Below, piece after piece: positions 13,207 through 22,200 of a stretch of 24,830 bases of DNA. The notes under the pieces are model-generated. The model saw only the letters and a program-made list of their open reading frames with translations, did no database searches and was not told the origin of the DNA. Every line of letters begins with the position of its first letter. The first letter of the stretch is position 1. Position numbers and translations under genes: made by a program. This stretch comes from Anaerolineae bacterium (GTDB taxonomy: Bacteria; Chloroflexota; Anaerolineae; Anaerolineales; Villigracilaceae). The stretch lies in the NCBI GenBank assembly GCA_017303735.1, contig JAFLCF010000045.1:1-24830 (forward strand), read 5' to 3'.

Positions 13207-16200
13207 ATGTCTAAACACTCGATTATTCCCACTTCACTGCAGAAGGTTAGTGCCTTTTTTCTTATTTTTATTTTGCTGGCAGGGGTGGTCGGCACTCCAG
13301 GGAGCACTGCACAAGCCCAAACATCCCCGCCTGAATCGCTGGGAGAACAAGTTGAGGCACTGCTACCCAGACCGGTATTTCAGGCTGGATGTATAACCCC
13401 TGCCAATGAAATCGTGGCAGAGAATTGTTTACCTGGCAACCCACCCAGTGAGTGGGATGTGAGCGGCGCAGGCGACGCCAACATTCAAGGCTTCGCCACA
13501 GATATCAGCATTAATCAGGGTGGTACAGTTCATTTCAAGATCGACACTAACTCCAACAATTATCATATCGACATCTATCGCATCGGCTATTACAACGGGG
13601 ATGGCGCACGCAAGGTTGCGACTATTTCCCCCTCAGCGACACTACCGCAAAACCAACCGGCTTGTTTGTTTGACGCCACAGGCGGTGTAAATCTTTTAGA
13701 CTGCGGCAACTGGGCGGAATCTGCCTCTTGGGCAGTTCCCGCAAATGCGACATCAGGGTTATACATTGCAAAGCTGGTTCGAGATGATGCGACACCAGGA
13801 GCTAGTCATATCACCTTCATCGTCCGTGATGACGATGGTAACTCCGACTTATTATTCCAGACTTCCGACACCACCTGGCAGGCATATAACGGTTATGGTG
13901 GGTATAGTTTATACGCTGCTCCGAATCATGCATACAAAGTCAGCTATAACCGTCCATTCCTAACTCGCACAAATTCTACTGAAGATTTCTGGTTTAACTC
14001 TGAATACCCAATGATCCGCTGGCTCGAACGCAATGGATATGATGTCAGCTATTTCACAGATGTAGATTCACATCGCAACGCAGCAGAGATATTAGAGCAC
14101 AATGTCTTCCTCTCTGTCGGACACGATGAATACTGGTCTGCCGAACAACGTACTGCTGTAGAAGTTGCCCGTGATGCAGGAGTCCATCTCGCCTTCTTTA
14201 ATGGCAATTCCATCTATTGGAAAACCCGCTGGGAGAACAGCACAGATGGCAGCAACACACCCTTCCGCACACTGGTCTCTTATAAAGAAGGCTCCTTGGC
14301 AGGCAGCGAACATTACACCTGTCAGGGCAACAACAATTGCGACCCCGATCCAGATACATGGACCGGTCTATGGCGTGATGGCTGTGCCGTCATTGGGCAC
14401 GATGGTTGCAACCCTGAAAACAGACTGATGGGCACCATTAGTTGGATGGGAAACACCGACACGATTCAAGTCCCTGAGGCAGATGATGACATGCGTTTCT
14501 GGCGCAACACAACGCTGGCAGCGCTTCCATCGGGTATGAACGGCACATTGGAAAGTAACACGCTCGGCTACGAATGGGATCATGAACAGGTTCTGTATGC
14601 AAATGATTATCCCGATGGGCGCTTCTGGCTATCGACCACCAGCTCAAACGGGCAGACTCATCATCTCTCCATGTATCGCGCACCAAGCGGAGCCTTGGTC
14701 TTTGGCGCAGGAACCGTTCAATGGATGTGGGGGTTGGATGGCAATCATGACCGCGGAGCAACCACTGAAGATGCGGATATGCAGCAAGCGACCGTTAACT
14801 TGTTCGCAGATATGGGCGTTCAGCCTGGTACGCTTCAAAACAACCTGACAGCTGCCAGCGCATCTACAGACTCAACCAACCCGACAGCAACGATCACCTC
14901 CCCCATCAGCGGTGCAAATGCGCCCAGCGGCAGCCCGCTCATCATTAGCGGCACAGCCGCAGACTCAGGTGGAGGCGTTGTCGGTGCCGTGGAAATCTCT
15001 CTCGATAATGGCACAACCTGGATTATGGCAACCGGACGTGAAACCTGGACATATACCTGGGTTCCCACAACACCCGGTTCAACGGTAAATCTCCGCGCCC
15101 GCGCTGTGGACGATAGCGGCAATATTGGCGCGGCATCCCCACCTCTTTTGGTTAATGTGACGGAGCGTATCTGCCCTTGCTCGATCTGGAATGACACCTT
15201 CACTCCCATCGGCTTCGGCGATGATGGGCAAGCCATCGAAGTCGGTGTCAAGTTCCAATCCACCGAAGCAGGCTATATCACCGGCTTGCGCTTCTATAAA
15301 GATATCGCCAACACCGGCACACACATCGGTCATCTCTGGGCAAGCAATGGCACGCAACTTGCTGAAGCTACCTTCACCAGCGAAACCGCATCGGGCTGGC
15401 AGGAAGTATATTTCAGCACACCGGTTCAAATTCAGGCGAATACCACCTATGTCGCTTCGTATCATTCCAGCGACGGCGGATATTCCTTCGATGATCAGTA
15501 TTTTGCTGCCCAGTTCAACAGCCCGCCTTTACGCGCGCTTGCAAATGGTGAAGAAGGTCCGAACGGTGTTTACAATTATGGTGCAAGCGCTTTCCCAACA
15601 CAAACCTATCAAAGCTCCAATTACTGGGTGGATGTTATCTTCGACGCGACGCCACAAGTTTATAGCGTGTGGGAACAGGGACCGATCACTGGTTCTGCTT
15701 CAGTTAACGACCCAACTGCCATTGAAGCTGGCTTTAAATTTAAATCAGATGTTGCGGGTACGATTCTCGGCATCACCTTCTATAAAGGTGCCACCAACAC
15801 CGGTCCATTCATTGGGCATCTCTGGCAATTAAACGGCACACAACTTGCAGCCAAGAATTACACCAATAACACTGCAGATGTCGGCTGGCAAGAGATACTT
15901 TTCGATACACCCGTTCACATTGATGCAAATACAACGTATGTAGGTTCGTACTTCACTCAATCTGGAAATTATGCAGCCGCCAATAATTACTTCACCGCCG
16001 AAGTTTATAATGCGCCTCTGCATGCATTGGCTAATAGCGACCCGGATGGTCCTAACGGTGTATATAACTACGGCAGCAGCGCATTCCCACAAAGTACATT
16101 CAATGCCAGCAATTACTGGGTGGATGTGCTCTTCGCGCCGGATGTACCCATTGATAACACACCCCCTACAATTACATCTGTAACTCCCGCAAATGGTGCT

Positions 16201-19200
16201 ACCAACGTCAGCCTTGGGACCACAGTCACCATCACTTTCAACGAAGCGATGGATCCCCTCACCCTGACGACCTCCACCTTCGAACTACGCGACGGCTCGA
16301 ACAACCTCGTGCCTGCTTCTGTTACTTATAATTCCACCACGCGGACAGCGACACTCACTCCCAACTCTCCGCTTTCCCTTACAGCGACGTACACTGCCCG
16401 GGTCATTGGAACAGCTTCCGGCGCGAAAGATGCGGCGGGCAATCCGCTTGGGTCCGACTCGACCTGGTCATTCTCCACACTCGGACCTCCATCCAATGAA
16501 GGTCCCGGTGGACCGATCCTCGTACTTTCAAGTGCTACCAATCCATTCAGCCGTTACTATGCAGAGATCTTGCGCGCCGAAGGCTTGAACGAATTCACTG
16601 CCACCGACATCTCCAACTTGACAGCTCCTTTGCTCAACAATTATCAAGTGTTGATCCTCGGTGAGATGACGCTCACCTCCACCGAAGTGGGCTTGATTAC
16701 GAACTGGGTTAACAATGGCGGCAATCTCATCGCCATGCGACCCGACCCGCAGCTGGCAGGCTTGCTTGGCTTAAATACTGCCGGTTCAACTCTCAGCGAA
16801 GGGTATTTGCTCGTAAACACTGCCAGTACGCCAGGACAAGGCATCGTCAATCAGACGATTCAATATCATGGCACAGCAGACCGTTACACGCTCAATGGTG
16901 CAACATCCATTGCGACCTTGTATTCCAACGCATCGACAGCCACTGCCAACCCAGCTGTAACAATGATCAATGTCGGTTCGAATGGTGGACAGGCAGCTGC
17001 TTTCACCTACGACCTTGCGCGTTCGGTGGTTTACACAAGACAGGGCAACCCAGCTTGGGAAGGGCAGAATCGCGATGGTCAAGCAGGACCGATCCGCTCG
17101 GACAATTTATTCTTCGGCAACGCAGCCGGAGATCCGCAGTTGGATTGGGTCGACTTCAACAAGATCCAAATTCCGCAAGCAGATGAACAACAACGTCTGC
17201 TGGTCAATATGATCCTTGCCATGAACGCGGATAAAAATCCATTGCCACATTTCTGGTACTTCCCGCGTTTTGAAAAAGCAGTTGTAGTCATGACTCATGA
17301 CGAGCATGGTGGCGGCGACATCATCTCCCGCCTCAATAGTTACAACGCTGCCAGCCCAGTTGGTTGCAATATCGCTGACTGGGAATGTATTCTCAGCACT
17401 ACATATATGTACACCAACGCGCCCATCACGAACGCACAGGTGGCAGCCTACCAAAATCAGGGACATGAGTTCGCAGTCCACGTAAATACTGGCTGTGCCA
17501 ACTTCACACCGGCATCCCTAGCCGCTGATTATGCCAGCCAGATCCCTGCGCTCGCAGCGCAATTCCCAAGCATGGATACTCAACGAACCCAGCGAACACA
17601 CTGCATCGCGTTTAGTGATTGGTCATCTCAACCGAAGATCCAATACCAGAACGGTATGCGTTTCGATACAAACTACTACTACTGGCCCTCCAGTTGGATC
17701 CAAGATCGTCCCGGCATGTTCACTGGTTCGGGTATGCCCATGCGCTTTGCCGACCTCGATGGTACGATGATCGATGTCTATCAAGCCACCACGCAAATGA
17801 CGGATGAATCGGGGCAATCCTACCCGCTTCATATTAACTCATTGCTAAATAATGCAGTGGGGTCGCCCGGTTATTACGGCGCTTTCACCACCAACATCCA
17901 CACCGATGGCGGTGCCAATGCCACGAACGCGGCGGCGGCGATTGTCAACTCTGCACAAACTCTTGGTGTGCCGGTTGTCTCTGCATTGCAAATGCTCAAC
18001 TGGGTGGATGGACGTAACTTCTCTGCTTTCAGCGGCATTAGCTGGAATGGCAACGCGCTCGACTTCCACGTTTCGGTCGGCGGCGGCGCGAACGGACTCT
18101 ACGCGCTACTACCAACACAATCCAATGCGGGTCCTCTACAAAGCATCACACGCAACGGCACACCCGTCACCTACACCACAGAGACGGTCAAAGGCATCGA
18201 ATACGCGGTTTTCTCCGCCACACCCAGCGGCGACTTCCAAGCGATTTACTCGCTCGATACTACAGGACCGGTCATCTCGAACATCGTCGCTACGGTTAAT
18301 CCAGACGGAACCGTGACCATCACTTGGGACACGGATGAAGCCTCCGATTCTCGCGTGGACTTTGGAACGGATTCGAACAACCTCAACCTTAACTCCACTG
18401 ATAGCGCGTTGGTTACATCGCACTCCATCACGTTGACCGGGCTCACGCCGAACACCACTTATTACTTCCGCGTCACCTCGGCAGACGCCAGCGCGAATCC
18501 GTCCACCTCACCCATCGCTCCGACGACACTGGATTTCACCACACCTTCCGGTTCGCTCGCCGATACCTTGCTCACCGATTTCAACAGTGGTGTTCTTGGT
18601 TGCACCTATCCCATGCAGATCGGCAACGGCGCATTGATCCTGACTCCCACCATCGCGGCAGAGTTTGATGGCTTTGTTCTGCCATCTGGTTGGTCGTCAA
18701 GCGTATGGACAGGCACCGCTCCAACCTTCGGCAGCGGACTGGTCACTTTGAATGGTGTTTCCATTCGCAATGACACACTCTTAAATGCTGGAACTTCTCT
18801 CGAATTCGCAGCGACATTTACCAACCAATCCTTCCAACATGTCGGCTTTGGCGGCGGCGACCCGACCTTCAACGGACCGCCATGGGCAATGCTCTCCACT
18901 GGCAGTGATGGTGCACAGCTTTACGCACGCGTTCACACAGGCAGCGGCGGCGATGATGTAACTCCTCTCGGCGCTTCCTATCTTGGTAGTTCTCATATCT
19001 ATCGTATTGACTGGAATGTCAACAGTGTAAGTTTCTATATTGATGGCGTGTTAGCAGTAACGCGCAACATCGCCATCCCCGGACAAATGCGCGTGGCAGC
19101 CAGCGATTACACCGCAGCCAACCCCGCTCTCAGCGTAGACTGGATGCACGTCAGCCCGTATGCTTCACCGTGTACTTTCACCTCACATGTTTTCGATGCG

Positions 19201-22200
19201 GGACAGTCCGTCAACTGGGAAACTTTGTCGTGGACCGGTCAAACACCCACAGGCACATCCTTTGCCTTCTCTTATCGCATTGGAAACACCCCCACACCCG
19301 ATGGCACGTGGACATCCTTCTCTCCCGTCCCAACCTCCGGCGCGGCGTTGAGCGGCAATACACGCTACATTCAATACCAAACCGTGTTGGCAACATCAAA
19401 TAATTTAATAACGCCTGTCCTCGAAGATGTCTCCATCACTTATTCTCTCGGCGCAGATATCACCCCGCCGACCATCATCGGGCGCGACCCTGCTCCAAAC
19501 GAAACCGATGTTGATGAAACGACCGACATCACGGTCACATTTAGCGAGCCAATGGACCCGACGACCATCCTTCCTGCCAATTTCTCGCTCATCGTCGATG
19601 GACCGAACACACCTGTCCCATTCACGCTCACATACTCCGGCGTGACCGCCACCCTCAACCCCGATAGTGACCTGACACCCGGCACGCAATACGCGGTGCA
19701 TGTGGATGGCGTAGTCGAAGATCTGGCGGGCAACCCGCTCGGAACTGACTCAGACTGGACCTTTGTCACCACAGCCAGCGGATTGATTGACACCACAACT
19801 TCCGATTTCGGCTCGGGAACAAACGCATGTTACATTTCTGAAACTGCAAATGGCGAGTTAATGCTCAACCCAACCGTCAGCGCAGAATTCAGTGGCGCAG
19901 CACTCCCAGCAGGTTGGACGAGCACTCCGTGGACAGGCGGCACTTCCACAGTTGGCAGTGGACAAATCACTGTAGATGGAGCGTTGGCATATTATTCAAC
20001 ATCCACGTTCACGCCGGGTCGCAGCATGGAATTCGTTGCCACGTTCACCGCCAGTCAGTTCCAGCATGTAGGCTTGCTTGGTGCGGCAGATTTTGGCGGC
20101 AACTGGGCGATCTTCAGCACTAACAACACGACCAACCAACTTTATGCGCGCACCAGTGATGGGCAGAATACACTCATTCCAGGTACCTGGCTGGATACAC
20201 CCCATCGTTATCGCATAGACTGGACAGCCACAAGTGCATCTTTCTATATTGATGGCGCATTCTATGCCCAACACAATGTTGCACTGGCAGATATGCGCCC
20301 CGCCATCAGCGACTACAACAATGGCGGCACGGCTGCCATTGTCGATTGGATTCGCATGTCACCATACGGCACACCCTGTGCCTTCGAGTCGCGCATCTTC
20401 GATGCGGGCTCGGTGGTTGATTGGCAAAACCTGATCTCAACCGGTTCCACCCCCGCGGGCACAAACGTCGCATTTGAAACCCGCACAGGCAACACACCCA
20501 CCCCCGATGTCACCTGGTCTCTCTGGGAGTCAACCAGCGGAGTCATCGCCAGCCCGAACGGGCAATATGCGCAATATCGCGTCACACTCAGCACAGCTGA
20601 TGTGAACATCACGCCCATCATCGAAAGCGTGGAATTGACCTACCTTGTCGTCGTCAATCACGCGCCGACGACAAGCGGCATAGCAGATGTAACAGTAGAC
20701 GAAGACGCATCAGACTCAACCCTCGACCTGTGGACTTCGTCCGCAGACTTGGACGAACCCGATAGCGCTCTGACCTACTCCATCCAATCCAACACCAACC
20801 CCGCCTTGTTCACGTCTGCAACGATCGCTGGCAATCAAAACCTCATCCTCGATTTTGCACCCAACCAATTTGGCACTGCCGACATTACCATCCGCGCTAC
20901 GGATACGGGCGGCTTGTTTGTCGAAGACACCTTCAGGGTCACGGTTAATTCGGTTAATGACGTACCCACCACCACGGGCATCACAAACGTCACCGTGGAT
21001 GAAGACGCACTCGATACTACCGTTGACCTATTCCCATCCTTCGCAGATGTGGAAGATGCCGACAACGCGCTGACCTATTCCATCCAAGCCAACACCAACA
21101 CCGCGTTGTTCACTTCGGTCACCGTCACCGGCGGGCAGAACCTTGTCCTCGATTATGCGCCGAATGCCAGTGGCACCGCGAATATCACCATTCGTGCAAC
21201 AGATACGGGAACAGATTTCATCGAAACAACCTTCACCGTCATCGTGAACCCGGTCAACGACGCACCGACTGACATCGCATTGACGAACAACACCCTGGAT
21301 GAGAACCTGCCCATTGGAACGCTCATTGGCACACTCTCCACCACTGATGTGGATCCCATCGATAACTTCAATTATTCCTTCTGCGGCGGCGTGAATGATG
21401 CTTCCTTCAGTTTGATCGGAAACCAATTGCTAACATCTGCTATCTTTAATTACGAAGCGCAGAACAGTTACAGCATTTGTATCCGCAGTACAGACAGCGG
21501 ATTTACGTTCTTCGACGAAACCTTCACCATCACCGTCAACAACGTCAACGAAGCACCCACAACGAGCGGTATCGCACCAGTTACAGTCAATGAAGATTCT
21601 GCAGACACAACCATTGATCTTTGGACATCCTTCGCAGATGCCGAAGAAGCTGATAATCTGCTAATCTATTCCATCGAGAACAATACCAACGCGGCTTTGT
21701 TCACCTCTGTGGCTATCGCTGGCAATCAGAATCTTGTGCTCGACTACTCGCCAAACGCGAGTGGCACCGCCGACATTACCATCCGCACAACAGACGCCGG
21801 TGGGCTATTCGTTGAGACGACCTTCACCGTCACGGTCAACGCTGTCAACGACAACCCAACTACCAGTGGCATTGCTCCGCTCACAGTTAATGAAGATGCG
21901 GCAGATTCCAGCATCGACCTCTTCCCATCCCTCGCAGATGTCGAAGATGCCGACGCGCAACTGACGTACACCGTTACGGGCAATACCAACGTCGCCTTGT
22001 TCACATCAACGAATATTGTCGCTGGGCAAAACCTTGTGCTCGACTTCGCACCGAATGCGAGTGGTGCAGCCGATATCACTGTCCGCGCTACAGATACGGG
22101 TGGACTATTCGTGGATACGACCTTCACCGTCACAGTGAACGCTATAAATGACAACCCCACCACAAGCGGCATCGCAACTGTCAATGTGAATGAAGACGCG

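Noticed and set aside
13745..20434. Many 60-150-residue ORFs in other frames inside the giant gene
   Set aside because: The single long frame from 13207 is continuous and shows recognisable domains throughout; codon positions checked at 15001, 16501, 18001, 19501, 20701, 22501 and 24061 are all in that frame.
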